From PWXP01 sp034005525 (GTDB lineage Bacteria > Planctomycetota > Planctomycetia > Pirellulales > Thermoguttaceae), in assembly GCA_034005525.1 (NCBI GenBank), contig JAVEUP010000005.1, positions 1 to 64,000 on the forward strand: a stretch of DNA of 64,000 nt. The letters are read 5' to 3'. The notes under the pieces are model-generated. The model was not told where the DNA came from. It saw nothing but the letters and a program-made list of their open reading frames with translations, and did no database searches. Of the stretch, positions 9,553 through 18,889 are shown piece after piece. The position numbers and the translations under genes were made by a program. Every line of letters starts with the position of its first letter. The stretch's first letter is position 1.

Positions 9553-11037
9553 ATGATGGTGTCTCTGAGGAACCCTGTCGGCATGTGCGGTATTCTTGGG
9601 CTAATGCTTGCGCTGGCGGTGCTCGTGCCGCAGGCGTATGGCGCCAGTGTGAAGGCGTTCGGGGCGGAAGGTGATGGGGTTGCGGACGATACCGAGGCGA
9701 TTCGCCGGGCGGTGCGGGAAACACCGAATGGGATCGTTGAGTTTCCCAGGGGCGAGTACCGCACTACCGAAACAATCCGGATCGATCTGGAGCAGACCGG
9801 CAGGGTCTCGCTGCAAGGGGGCGGCGTCGGACGTGTGATCATGGAAGGGCCGGGTCCGGCATTTCACTTTGCTGGCACGCACCGGCGAACCGCGGGACCA
9901 AGCAGTTTCGAGCCGGGCGTGTTCGAGCAACAGCGGATGCCGCAGGTGGACGGGCTGGAAATCACCGGCACCCATCCGGAAGCCGATGGACTCGAGTTCA
10001 GCTTCGTCATGCAGCCGACCGTGCGCGGCGTGCTGATCCATCGCGTTCGTCATGGCGTCCGATTCACACCCGGCGACGCCGGACGTGAAAGGATCGTGAC
10101 CAGCAACCGCAACGTGATTATCGCCGACAGCCACATCTACGACTGCCGCGGGGCGGGCGTCTTCTTTGACATGGTCGACTTACACCAGGCCAACATCACC
10201 GGCAGCCACATCAGCTTCTGCAAACGCGGCGGCATCCGCATGGAACGCACCTCGATCCGCAATCTCCAGATTGTCGGGAACGACATCGAGTACAACTACG
10301 ACGCCGATGTGGAAGAGTCGGCCGACATCCTGGTCGATATTCGCGAGGGAGGGAGCGTGCGTGAGGGAACGATTGTCGGTAATACGATCCAGGCGGTGCG
10401 TACGCCGGGTGGCGCAAACATCCGATTGCTCGGCGCCCCCGACTCGCCTGACAAAATCGGCCTCTTTGCTGTCACCGGCAACCACATCAGCAGCCAGGAA
10501 GTGAACCTCCACTTGCAGAACGTGCGCGGGGTGACGATCAGTGGGAACAGCTTCATCCGGGGCGGCACCCATACGATGCTGATTGAGCAATGCCGCAACA
10601 TTGTCGTGGGGACCAATTCGCTGGACAATAACACCGACTACATCTCTGCCAGGCAGACATGGCAGAACGGGCTCTCCGTCCATCGGAGCGAGGGCGTGGT
10701 CCTCAGCGGCGTGCAAGTGGACGGCTCGCTTCTGGGCAGTCCGGAGGGAGGGGGCGCCGTCGAGATCGTCGAAAGCCGGAATGTGACCATGACGGGCTGC
10801 CAGGTGCTCGCCCCGCGGTTCCGCGGAGTCTACATCCGGGACAGCGCCAACGTGCAGGTCGCAAACTGCCTCGTGACGGCGGAAGAGGATCCGGCACCGC
10901 TGGTTGCGGGAATCGAGATTGCAGGCAAGAGCAAGGCAGTCATGGTGCGAGACAACCTTGTTGCCTCGGGCCGCAACGGCACTGTGGTCGGGACTTCCGA
11001 AGGGGGAGTGATCGGAGAGAATCACCTGCCCGACTGA
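9553..11037 (+). CDS. Secreted right-handed beta-helix (pectate-lyase-superfamily) protein
   Basis: The 494-residue product has a signal peptide (hydrophobic core MCGILGLMLALAVLVPQAYGA). It opens with the pectate-lyase-3 superfamily entry motif VKAFGAEGDGVADDTEAIRRAV, followed by a right-handed parallel beta-helix made of many short repeats such as NRNVIIADSHIYDCRG, NITGSHISFCKRGG and VTISGNSFIRGG. Proteins of this type are polysaccharide lyases, glycosidases or epimerases, or non-catalytic surface proteins, and no catalytic set can be assigned. ATG 9553 is chosen over an upstream in-frame start because of the perfect ribosome binding site. The large glycosidase-like gene starts 85 bases downstream on the same strand, so joint transcription is plausible. 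Confidence 0.85.
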   Translation: MMVSLRNPVGMCGILGLMLALAVLVPQAYGASVKAFGAEGDGVADDTEAIRRAVRETPNGIVEFPRGEYRTTETIRIDLEQTGRVSLQGGGVGRVIMEGPGPAFHFAGTHRRTAGPSSFEPGVFEQQRMPQVDGLEITGTHPEADGLEFSFVMQPTVRGVLIHRVRHGVRFTPGDAGRERIVTSNRNVIIADSHIYDCRGAGVFFDMVDLHQANITGSHISFCKRGGIRMERTSIRNLQIVGNDIEYNYDADVEESADILVDIREGGSVREGTIVGNTIQAVRTPGGANIRLLGAPDSPDKIGLFAVTGNHISSQEVNLHLQNVRGVTISGNSFIRGGTHTMLIEQCRNIVVGTNSLDNNTDYISARQTWQNGLSVHRSEGVVLSGVQVDGSLLGSPEGGGAVEIVESRNVTMTGCQVLAPRFRGVYIRDSANVQVANCLVTAEEDPAPLVAGIEIAGKSKAVMVRDNLVASGRNGTVVGTSEGGVIGENHLPD

Positions 11038-11122
11038 TCGCTGAGGGTCCGTGCCACCTAACCATAAGCGGTTGACCAAGCCGCAAAGACTTAGCCCCGT
11101 TTATCCATTCCCAGAGCATGCC

Positions 11123-14100
11123 ATGAGGAATCTCCGCCGGCTGTCGACTTCGCTAATTCAATGCTTTTTGCTCGTATTGGGCTTTGCGGCGCTGCCGCTC
11201 CATGCAGACGGAGTGCTCGTGACTTTCCGGGATGTGCCGGACAGCGGCCCGACCATCGCCCGGGTTGACCTGACCGCGGCGGCAGGCTACGCCAAACTGG
11301 GGCCGGTTGAGGCCAGTGCAATTCGCCTGACGCGAACGTCCGACGGCCAGCCCGCGACGTTGCAGTTCATCCCCGATCCCGACTACGATCCGACGTCGCG
11401 GATTGCCGGCACGGTTGTGGCACATCTCGAGTGCGAAGCCGAGGTGGAACTGAAGCTGTCACTCGGCGACCGGGCCGCGCAGCCGTCCGAATCCGTCAGC
11501 GACTTCTCCGGCACGGTAAGCACGCCGTTTTACACGGTCGAGCACAGACGCGAGGCCCAGGGTGGGTTACCCAGCCAAATCGCGTTCCCCAAGACCGGCA
11601 AGGTGTTCGAGAACTTCCGCTGGCAGGACCGGGTGCATCACCCGGAGCGGGGCGGATACCAGTTCCGCGACGACCAGGAGGCAACGGTCGAAAAACTTTC
11701 GGAGGGACCGCTCTGTACGGTTATCCGCGTGCAGGCGCGGTGCACGCGCGGCAGCGACCGGCCGGAAAGCCAGCCGGCAGCGGTGTACGACTGGTACTAC
11801 TTCCATGATCGGCCGCTGGTGTTCGTTTCCGCACTTCAGACTCAAACGCAGCCGTTTGAGTGGCGCGAGTGGCACTTTCTTGAACTGAACTTCCCGGGCG
11901 ACGAGTTCCCCGGCTTTCTGGGCGGCGATCCGCGGCGGGAAGGAGCCTTTTCAGGCTCAAAGGAAGGCACCAGCTTTTCCCGCTACGCTACGCTATCGGA
12001 TGGGCGGAACGCAATCGCCGTGGTCGGCTCGGGTAATGTGCTCGTTTACGACGGCCGGGGCGAATACGGCAACTACCTGCATGCCCGCCCGGGCCTTGCA
12101 TGGAGCCGGTTCGGAGGAACGTTGCGGCGGGTGGACGCCTGGTTGTGCATTACCAGCGACGACGATCCGGCGGGGGCCATTGAAGCCGCGGAACAGAGCG
12201 TGCCCCCGCCTGCGCATGCGGCCGTTTCCGTCGAATCGGTCCAACAACGTCTGAAGGCGCTTCGGGCCACGGAGGGCGCACCACCGGAGGACGTTTGGTG
12301 GCGGGCTGCCATGGTTGATACCCTTCAGCGGCGAGGCCGGTTCGCGGCCGCTCTCGACGCCGCCGAGGGACCCGTGCCCGAAGGTTGGCACGTGCTGGCT
12401 GCCGGCCAGTTGGGACTGATCCTCTGCGAAAGCGATGGCGGCGTGCGTCTTGAACAACTCATCGACCGGGCCGGCGGCCGGAACCTCCTGACCGTCGCGC
12501 CGCTCCCGCTGTTCGAGTTGACCATGCGGGAGGTTGCTGAGCCGCCGGCGCCCGGCCAACCGGTCGACAAACAGAGTAACGGCACTGCCGATGCCCAGCC
12601 CGAAGTATGTCGCCTTTCTGCCGAGACCGGCTGGCAGGAGGCCGAGGTTGTTCTGCCGGCCGTCGAGGGGCTGCAAATCACCTGGCGGCGCCCGCGCGAT
12701 ACGAGGCTCGGCGACCTGAGCGTGACCGCGCGCGTCGTACCCGACCACAAGCAGAACGCGTTCCGCTGGACCATCGAGGTCGAAAACCCAACCACTCGGT
12801 GGACGACCTGGCGGACCGTGTTTCCCCAGGTGGCGGTTGCCGACTTGGGTCCAGACGCTGAAGTACTTCTGCCGCGGGGATCGGGCGAAGTGCAAACCGG
12901 GCTGTGGCAGCGTGAATACCGGCACCAGGGCACGTATCCCAACGGCTGGACTACCATGGCCTTCATGGCCGCCTACGACGCCGGACGCAACACGGGGCTC
13001 TACGTGGGCATGCACGATCCGTGCGGCAGCACGAAGGATATTATCATTGAAAGCCGGCCCTCCGATCGGGCCGTGGTGTTCGCGTTCGATCATCCGGCGG
13101 CCGAAATGGGCCGGCCCGGCAACGACTTCCAGCCTGAAGGCTGCGCCGTCTGGCAACTCTTGCGGGGCGACTGGTTCGACGCCGCGCTAATCTACCGCGA
13201 TTGGGTCCGCCACGAGGCACGGTGGTGGCCCGACTTGGGGCCGGACGGTCGAGCCGACACGCCGTTGTGGATGCGAGAGCTTCCCGTATGGCTGCTCGGA
13301 GGCGGCGCGCCCGAAGGTTTCGTGCCGGCCATCGAGGAGTTCGCCGAGTTCGCGGGCGTGCCCGTGGGCGTGCACTGGTACAACTGGCACCAGATCCCCT
13401 TCGACAACGACTACCCGCACTATTTCCCGACGAGGGACGGATTTGCCGAAGCAGTCGCCTTGCTGCGCAAGAAGAACGTGCACGTGATGCCCTACATCAA
13501 CGGGCGGCTTTGGGACACGCGGGACCGCGGCTTGGATGACTTCGAGTTCACCTCGATTGCTCTGCCCGCCGCTACGAAGGACGAAACAGGCGAGCCGTAC
13601 ATCGAAACCTACAGCAGCAAGGAAACCGACGGAAGCCGCGTGCGTCTGGCCGTGATGTGTCCTGCAACCGGACTCTGGAAGGAGCGTCAGCGGGCGATCG
13701 TGCTGCGGCTGATGACGGAGTGCCACGTCGCAGGCGTGTACATAGACCAGATTGCCGCGGCCAGGCCGGTCCTCTGCTTCGACGCGGCGCACGGGCATCC
13801 ATTTGGCGGCGGCCATTGGTGGACTGCCGCCTACTGGGGCATGCTCGAACGCATACGCAACGACATGCCTGCCGATCGCATGCTGACCACCGAATGCAAC
13901 GCCGAGCCGTACATACGATGGTTCGACGGGTACTTGACGTGGCATTGGCAGCACGATGGGCAAGTGCCCGCCTTCCCGGCAGTCTACGGTGGCAGCATTC
14001 AGATGTTCGGCCGGGCGTATCGCGGCGGAGAGACGAAGAACCTCGCGCTGCGTATGAAGGCGGGCGAGCAGCTCGTATTCGGCGAGCAGATTGGCTGGTT

Positions 14101-14554
14101 TGGTCCGGAGGTGATCAAGGAACGTGAAAATGCTGAGTTTCTGCGCCAGATTATCGATCTTCGCTGGCGTCTGCGCCGCTACTTCTACGCAGGCGAAATG
14201 GCCCGCCCACCGGAACTCAGCGGCGAGATACCGCGCGTTACCGCCGATTGGCAATGGAGCGGGCACTGGCCGGTCACGACCGATGCCGTCATGGCCGGTG
14301 CCTGGTGGCTGCCTCGCGAGGAACGTCTCGTGCTGCTGGTAGTCAACGTCGGAGACGAACCCGTGGCAACCGGAATGGACTACACCCTGGCCCCCTACGG
14401 ACTGGCAGGCGAGGCGCACGTCACGGAGTTGCTCCCCAACGGGCAGGGCAACCAGGAAGCCAGAGACCCGAAGTCGCATGTGAAGCTCGATTTTCTCATT
14501 CCTGGCCGCACTGTCCGGGCCTGGGAAGTGACTGGGAAATCGATGCCTCGTTAG
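11123..14554 (+). CDS. Large secreted glycosidase-like protein (DUF6259-type TIM barrel)
   Basis: The 1143-residue protein has a signal peptide (hydrophobic core LIQCFLLVLGFAALPLHA). The first 550 residues look like beta-sandwich domains, including a stretch resembling exo-rhamnogalacturonan-lyase-like or alpha-galactosidase N-domains. From about residue 700 a TIM-barrel region is recognisable: LPVWLLGGG, VGVHWYNWHQIPFDNDYPHYFP, VMPYINGRLWDTRD, AGVYIDQIAAA, MLTTECNAEPY and DGYLTWHW. Asp in YIDQ and Glu in TTECN are plausible catalytic residues. This architecture matches what is annotated as DUF6259 in planctomycete and verrucomicrobial genomes; no substrate is established to my knowledge. ATG 11123 is preferred to an upstream GTG because the signal peptide begins there. 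Confidence 0.75.
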   Translation: MRNLRRLSTSLIQCFLLVLGFAALPLHADGVLVTFRDVPDSGPTIARVDLTAAAGYAKLGPVEASAIRLTRTSDGQPATLQFIPDPDYDPTSRIAGTVVAHLECEAEVELKLSLGDRAAQPSESVSDFSGTVSTPFYTVEHRREAQGGLPSQIAFPKTGKVFENFRWQDRVHHPERGGYQFRDDQEATVEKLSEGPLCTVIRVQARCTRGSDRPESQPAAVYDWYYFHDRPLVFVSALQTQTQPFEWREWHFLELNFPGDEFPGFLGGDPRREGAFSGSKEGTSFSRYATLSDGRNAIAVVGSGNVLVYDGRGEYGNYLHARPGLAWSRFGGTLRRVDAWLCITSDDDPAGAIEAAEQSVPPPAHAAVSVESVQQRLKALRATEGAPPEDVWWRAAMVDTLQRRGRFAAALDAAEGPVPEGWHVLAAGQLGLILCESDGGVRLEQLIDRAGGRNLLTVAPLPLFELTMREVAEPPAPGQPVDKQSNGTADAQPEVCRLSAETGWQEAEVVLPAVEGLQITWRRPRDTRLGDLSVTARVVPDHKQNAFRWTIEVENPTTRWTTWRTVFPQVAVADLGPDAEVLLPRGSGEVQTGLWQREYRHQGTYPNGWTTMAFMAAYDAGRNTGLYVGMHDPCGSTKDIIIESRPSDRAVVFAFDHPAAEMGRPGNDFQPEGCAVWQLLRGDWFDAALIYRDWVRHEARWWPDLGPDGRADTPLWMRELPVWLLGGGAPEGFVPAIEEFAEFAGVPVGVHWYNWHQIPFDNDYPHYFPTRDGFAEAVALLRKKNVHVMPYINGRLWDTRDRGLDDFEFTSIALPAATKDETGEPYIETYSSKETDGSRVRLAVMCPATGLWKERQRAIVLRLMTECHVAGVYIDQIAAARPVLCFDAAHGHPFGGGHWWTAAYWGMLERIRNDMPADRMLTTECNAEPYIRWFDGYLTWHWQHDGQVPAFPAVYGGSIQMFGRAYRGGETKNLALRMKAGEQLVFGEQIGWFGPEVIKERENAEFLRQIIDLRWRLRRYFYAGEMARPPELSGEIPRVTADWQWSGHWPVTTDAVMAGAWWLPREERLVLLVVNVGDEPVATGMDYTLAPYGLAGEAHVTELLPNGQGNQEARDPKSHVKLDFLIPGRTVRAWEVTGKSMPR

Positions 14555-14661
14555 TTACTCTGACCTATATTTGCTCACGCGATATTGCATTCGCAGAAAG
14601 CCGCCCAGCTCCGGTGGTTTGCCAGGTTGCGATTGTGCATTTTCCAGCGAATGGGCAGATT

Positions 14662-17600
14662 ATGTCGAAGCGTTCGGATTGGCTGACAGGGAAGGGGGCA
14701 GTTTATCGCGGCCCAAGCGCCCGCCTGCTGATCGGCATTGGCCTTGTTGGCGTAGCGTTTCTCGTTGTTGTGCTCGTGCAAACGTGGTACTGGACGCACA
14801 GGCACATCGACGAAACAGCCGACCGGCAGGCCCAATTGGCCATCGAGTTCGACAGGGCGATCAGGACGTACGTTCGGAAGTACATCCGGCCGGAGATCAT
14901 TAAGCATGTCGAGCCGGGTACATTCATTCCCGAGGTAATGTCGACCTCTTTTGTTTCCCGCAGCATCTTTGACGGCGTAAGGAAAGCCCTGCCCGAAAGC
15001 ATCCTCCGATTCCCTTCCACCAACCCGCGCAATCCGGTCAATCGCGCCACGGCCGGAGAAGCAGCGATCATCCGGTATTCTGAGCAGCATCCGGATGCCG
15101 AACTCTGGGCCGGCAGGATGACGTACGGCGAAGCGGGCGAGAAGTACTTTGTCCGGGGCGTGCCCTATGCATTCACGGCCGAGTGCCTCTCCTGCCATGG
15201 CCGCCCGGAGGATGCGCCGGCGGCGCTGCTGGAACGATACGGCTCGGAGGCGGGGTTCGGACGGTCGCCGGGAGACCTGTCCCTCGAGCTGGTCGCGTTG
15301 CCGGTCGACGCCTACTACGCGGAGGCCAACGCGCGACTGCAGCAACACATGCTCGCGGCGATCCTGGCATGTCTTCTCTTCCTCGCCGGCATCGTGATTC
15401 TCGTCATGCTGGACATCTCAAACCGTAGGCGGGCACAGAATGCCCTCCGTTGCACGCAGTTTGCCATGGACCGGGCGTCCGACGCTATTCTGTGGATCAG
15501 CAGCAACGCCAGCATCCGGTACGCCAACGATGCCGCCTGCCGGCACTTCGGCCGCACCAAGGATGAACTCCTGCAAATGTCGGTATGGGATTTCGATCCC
15601 GATTTCATCGCCGACCGGTGGCCATCCCATTGGCAGGAGTTGAAGCAGAAAGGGCATATGCTGATTGAAACGCGCCACCGGAGAAAGAACGGCGAGGTTG
15701 TGCCGGTGGAGGTCTCGACCAACCATCATGTCTTTGAAGGGCAGGAATACAACTATGCGTTCATCCGCAACATCGCGCAACGAAAAGAAGCCGAGCGCGT
15801 TCTCCGCGAAAATGAGCAGAAGCTGGCAAGCATTATCGAGGGCTTGCCTATTCCCGCATTCGTCATCGACGACAACCATCGCGTGCTGCACTGGAACCGG
15901 GCATTGGAGCAATTGACCGGCATCCCGGCCGGCGACGTTCTCGGGACCACCCGGCACTGGAAATGCGTCTACCCCGCTGAACGTCCCTGCCTGGCCGACT
16001 TGCTGGTGGATGGCAGCACCGACTTGATTTCGCGTTGGTACGGGGCATCCTGTGACAAATCGCCCTTGCTCGAAGGAGCCTTCGAGGGAACATCCTTCTT
16101 CGAAACACTGGGAGAGTCCGGCCGATGGCTCCACTTCACCGCCGCGGTCGTCCGCGGGGCGGACGCCCAAACCGTGGGCGCGATCGAGACCTTCCAGGAC
16201 ATTACCGAGCGCAAGCAAGGCGCCCTGGCCATCCGGGAAGCACTGGATGAAGCGGAGTGCGCCCGCCAAGACGCCATGTGCATGGCCGACACCGCCGAGA
16301 CCGCCCGGCACCAAGCTTCCGAACAGTCGGCGCGGCTTCAAGCCATGATCACCGGCATGAATGAAGGGGTGGTGTTCGCCGATGCGCAAGACGTTGTCGT
16401 TGAAGTGAATGACTTCTTCTGCAAGTTCGTAAACCGGTCGCGGGAGCAGATTATCGGGCAGTCGCTGGCGGATCTGCATCGCGGCGTGGTCCGTGCCCGC
16501 ATACTGCAAGCTGTGGAGTTGTTCCGCACCTCGAAAGATGCGCCACCGCTTGAGATTCACCGGGCGTTGCATGGGGCACAAGTGATGATGCGCATGCAAC
16601 CCATTTACAATGGCGCCGTCTATTGTGGCGTGTTGCTGAACGTGATCGATGTGTCGGAACTCGTGGCGGCGCGTTGCCAGGCCGAGGCAGCCCGGCAGGA
16701 GGCCCTGGCTTTTAACGAGATGCTGCTGGAAGAAACCCGTCGCAGTCGGGAATTGGCCGTGCAGGCAAACGCAGCATGCCAGTCGAAGAGTGAGTTCCTG
16801 GCGAACATGAGCCACGAGATCCGCACACCCATGACTGCCATCCTCGGCTTCGCTGAAACCCTGCTCAACGAACCCGACTCCGATTGCACGCAGGCCGAAC
16901 GGCGCCGTGCAATCGAAACCATTCGCCGCAACGGCGAACACCTGCTGGCGCTGATCAACGACATTCTCGACCTGTCGAAGATCGAGGCCGGCAAGATTGA
17001 CGTGGCCAGAACCCGGTGTGTTCCCGCTAACTTGCTCGCCGAGGTGCGGGCGCTCATGTGGCTCCGCGCCGAGGAAAAGCACCTCCCGCTCACCGTTGAG
17101 TACCAGGGGCTGATTCCCGAATGGATTGATACCGACCCGCTGCGCCTCCGGCAGATACTGATCAACCTGGTGGGGAACGCCGTCAAGTTTACCAAGCGCG
17201 GCAGCGTGCGAATCGTTGTCCAGCTCCTCAACGATCTTCCCGGAGGCGCCAGGCTCCGGTTCGACGTGATCGACACTGGCATCGGTATCGCTGAACCGCA
17301 GATCGCGCGGCTGTTCCAGCCGTTCACCCAAGCCGATTCGTCGACAACACGCCAGTTCGGCGGCACCGGGCTGGGGCTGACCATCAGCAAGCGCTTGGCG
17401 GAGGTGCTCGGCGGCGATATCACCGTAACGAGCACGCCGGGAGTGGGCAGCACCTTCAGTCTGATCATCGAAACGGGGTCACTCGCCGGCGTGGCCCTGC
17501 TCGAATTGCCTTCCGAGACCGGGGACCTGAGCCAATTGGCACCAGTTTTATCCGGCGAGAACTCCCTGCCGGAACACTCCCGCCTCGACTGCCGTATTCT

Positions 17601-17976
17601 CCTGGCGGAAGATGGTCCCGATAACCAGCGACTCATCGCGCACCTGCTTGAGAAAGCCGGGGCCGACGTCACGGTGGTCGAAAACGGGCAGGCAGCCGTG
17701 GATGAAGCTCTGGCCGCGGAGCAGCGAGGGAGCCCATTTGACGTAATCCTCATGGACATGCAGATGCCCGTGATGGACGGCTATGCGGCCACGCAGAAGC
17801 TTCGCCAGCGCGGATACAAGGGCGCCATTGTCGCACTGACCGCCCATGCGATGGCCGACGACCGCCGCAAGTGCCTCGACGCCGGCTGCGACGACTATGC
17901 CACCAAGCCCATTGACCGCGCCCGCCTGCTGAAGGTCGTTGCGGAACATGCATGCCGGGCCTCGTCCACGGCGTGA
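14662..17976 (+). CDS. Hybrid sensor histidine kinase with Tll0287-like (DUF3365) haem-type sensor, three PAS domains and receiver
   Basis: The 1104-residue membrane kinase has, in order: TM helix 1 (about 20-43); a periplasmic Tll0287-like/DUF3365 domain carrying a c-type haem motif C175-L-S-C178-H179; TM helix 2 (about 228-250); PAS domains near 270, 390 and 560; a HisKA dimerisation domain with phospho-acceptor H718 in NMSHEIRTPM; a HATPase domain with INLVGNAVKFT, DTGIGI and GGTGLGLTI; and a receiver domain with phospho-acceptor D1032 in LMDMQMPVMDGY. The haem motif suggests redox or gas sensing. ATG 14662 is chosen because the first TM helix follows it. There is no separate response regulator beside it, so phosphate may leave the receiver to an unlinked histidine phosphotransfer protein. 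Confidence 0.9.
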   Translation: MSKRSDWLTGKGAVYRGPSARLLIGIGLVGVAFLVVVLVQTWYWTHRHIDETADRQAQLAIEFDRAIRTYVRKYIRPEIIKHVEPGTFIPEVMSTSFVSRSIFDGVRKALPESILRFPSTNPRNPVNRATAGEAAIIRYSEQHPDAELWAGRMTYGEAGEKYFVRGVPYAFTAECLSCHGRPEDAPAALLERYGSEAGFGRSPGDLSLELVALPVDAYYAEANARLQQHMLAAILACLLFLAGIVILVMLDISNRRRAQNALRCTQFAMDRASDAILWISSNASIRYANDAACRHFGRTKDELLQMSVWDFDPDFIADRWPSHWQELKQKGHMLIETRHRRKNGEVVPVEVSTNHHVFEGQEYNYAFIRNIAQRKEAERVLRENEQKLASIIEGLPIPAFVIDDNHRVLHWNRALEQLTGIPAGDVLGTTRHWKCVYPAERPCLADLLVDGSTDLISRWYGASCDKSPLLEGAFEGTSFFETLGESGRWLHFTAAVVRGADAQTVGAIETFQDITERKQGALAIREALDEAECARQDAMCMADTAETARHQASEQSARLQAMITGMNEGVVFADAQDVVVEVNDFFCKFVNRSREQIIGQSLADLHRGVVRARILQAVELFRTSKDAPPLEIHRALHGAQVMMRMQPIYNGAVYCGVLLNVIDVSELVAARCQAEAARQEALAFNEMLLEETRRSRELAVQANAACQSKSEFLANMSHEIRTPMTAILGFAETLLNEPDSDCTQAERRRAIETIRRNGEHLLALINDILDLSKIEAGKIDVARTRCVPANLLAEVRALMWLRAEEKHLPLTVEYQGLIPEWIDTDPLRLRQILINLVGNAVKFTKRGSVRIVVQLLNDLPGGARLRFDVIDTGIGIAEPQIARLFQPFTQADSSTTRQFGGTGLGLTISKRLAEVLGGDITVTSTPGVGSTFSLIIETGSLAGVALLELPSETGDLSQLAPVLSGENSLPEHSRLDCRILLAEDGPDNQRLIAHLLEKAGADVTVVENGQAAVDEALAAEQRGSPFDVILMDMQMPVMDGYAATQKLRQRGYKGAIVALTAHAMADDRRKCLDAGCDDYATKPIDRARLLKVVAEHACRASSTA

Positions 17977-18109
17977 GGCGACCGGAGATTTGTGCGGAAT
18001 GGCATGGGGAACAAGACGCTTTCCCCGTTGCGGGCCCTTGGCGTTTGGTGTATTGACTGGTACCATACTCAAGCCAAACGTGACCCCCGCAACTTCGGAG
18101 CCTGCCCCG

Positions 18110-18736
18110 ATGCCCGATTCCGCGTCTGACCCCCGGATTGCGTTCTTCGATGATCTTGCCGGCCGCTGGGACCACAATGAGCAATCGCCGGAGGAGACCG
18201 TGCGGCGTGTTGCTGAACTCGCCGGCCACTTGGCGATCGAGCCCGGGCAGGACGTGCTGGAGGTCGGCTGCGGCACGGGACAGTTGACCGGCTGGCTCGT
18301 TGAGCAGGCATCGCCGGGCAAGGTGGTAGCCGTCGACTTTGCGCCTGCGATGGTGGCGATGGCCCAGACGAAATACATACCGGCTGAATTCCGCGTGGCC
18401 GACGTATGCGGCGGCGATCTCGGCACGGACTGCTTCGACGTGGTGTTATGCTTCCACAGCTTCCCGCATTTCCGCGACCAGCCGGGGGCACTGCGGAACC
18501 TGGCCCAGGCATTGAAACCCGGTGGCCGGCTGATCGTGATGCACCTTGCCGGCAGTGCGGCCATCAACGCGTTCCACTCGGGCGTCGGCGGCGCCGTGTC
18601 GGGCGACCATCTACCTTACGCCGAGGCCTGGCCCCCGCTTCTGGCCGCCGCCGCCCTCCGGCTCGTTTCGCTGGTGGACCGCGACGACCTGTTCCTGCTT
18701 ATCGCCGAGCAGGTCGCGCGAGCCGACCGGGGCTGA
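18110..18736 (+). CDS. Class I SAM-dependent methyltransferase
   Basis: The product is about 208 residues and has the SAM-binding glycine motif VLEVGCGTGQLTGWL, then VVAVDFAPAMV (motif II acid), DVVLCFHSFPHF (motif IV) and LKPGGRLIVMHLAG (motif VI). This is the methyltransferase-11 pattern; the substrate is not predictable. The frame is open further upstream into the kinase gene, but the SAM fold begins just after ATG 18110, which I take as the start. The product is slightly short at the C terminus for small-molecule methyltransferases, but no motif is missing. Confidence 0.85.
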   Translation: MPDSASDPRIAFFDDLAGRWDHNEQSPEETVRRVAELAGHLAIEPGQDVLEVGCGTGQLTGWLVEQASPGKVVAVDFAPAMVAMAQTKYIPAEFRVADVCGGDLGTDCFDVVLCFHSFPHFRDQPGALRNLAQALKPGGRLIVMHLAGSAAINAFHSGVGGAVSGDHLPYAEAWPPLLAAAALRLVSLVDRDDLFLLIAEQVARADRG

Positions 18737-18765
18737 GAGGCGATCCGGAAAGGCTCGGATCCACA

Positions 18766-18801
18766 TCCCCTCTCTTTCCGGGAAAAGGTTAGGGTGAGGG
18801 G
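18766..18801. repeat. Intergenic dispersed-repeat-like element
   Basis: The sequence reads CCCCTCTCTTTCC then GGGAAAAGGTTAGGGTGAGGG. It has an imperfect dyad centred on TTTCCGGGAAA and a GGGTGAGGG tail. Elements of this form are common between genes in many high-GC bacteria. Only one copy is visible here, so calling it a repeat family is inference. Confidence 0.35.
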
Positions 18802-18889
18802 CCATGGACCGCAGACTTTGCCTTGATCTTACCCAAACTCCACGAGTCCTCACCGCCAACGAGTACGTCCTTGCCCTCGGACTCGCCGG

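Noticed and set aside
9153..9842. Minus-strand frame covering the intergenic region before the beta-helix gene
   Set aside because: It runs antisense into the beta-helix coding sequence, across its promoter, and has no recognisable domain or ribosome binding site.
15418..17331. Minus-strand open frame opposite the hybrid kinase
   Set aside because: The kinase domains are unambiguous on the plus strand; the opposite frame is a GC-rich artefact.
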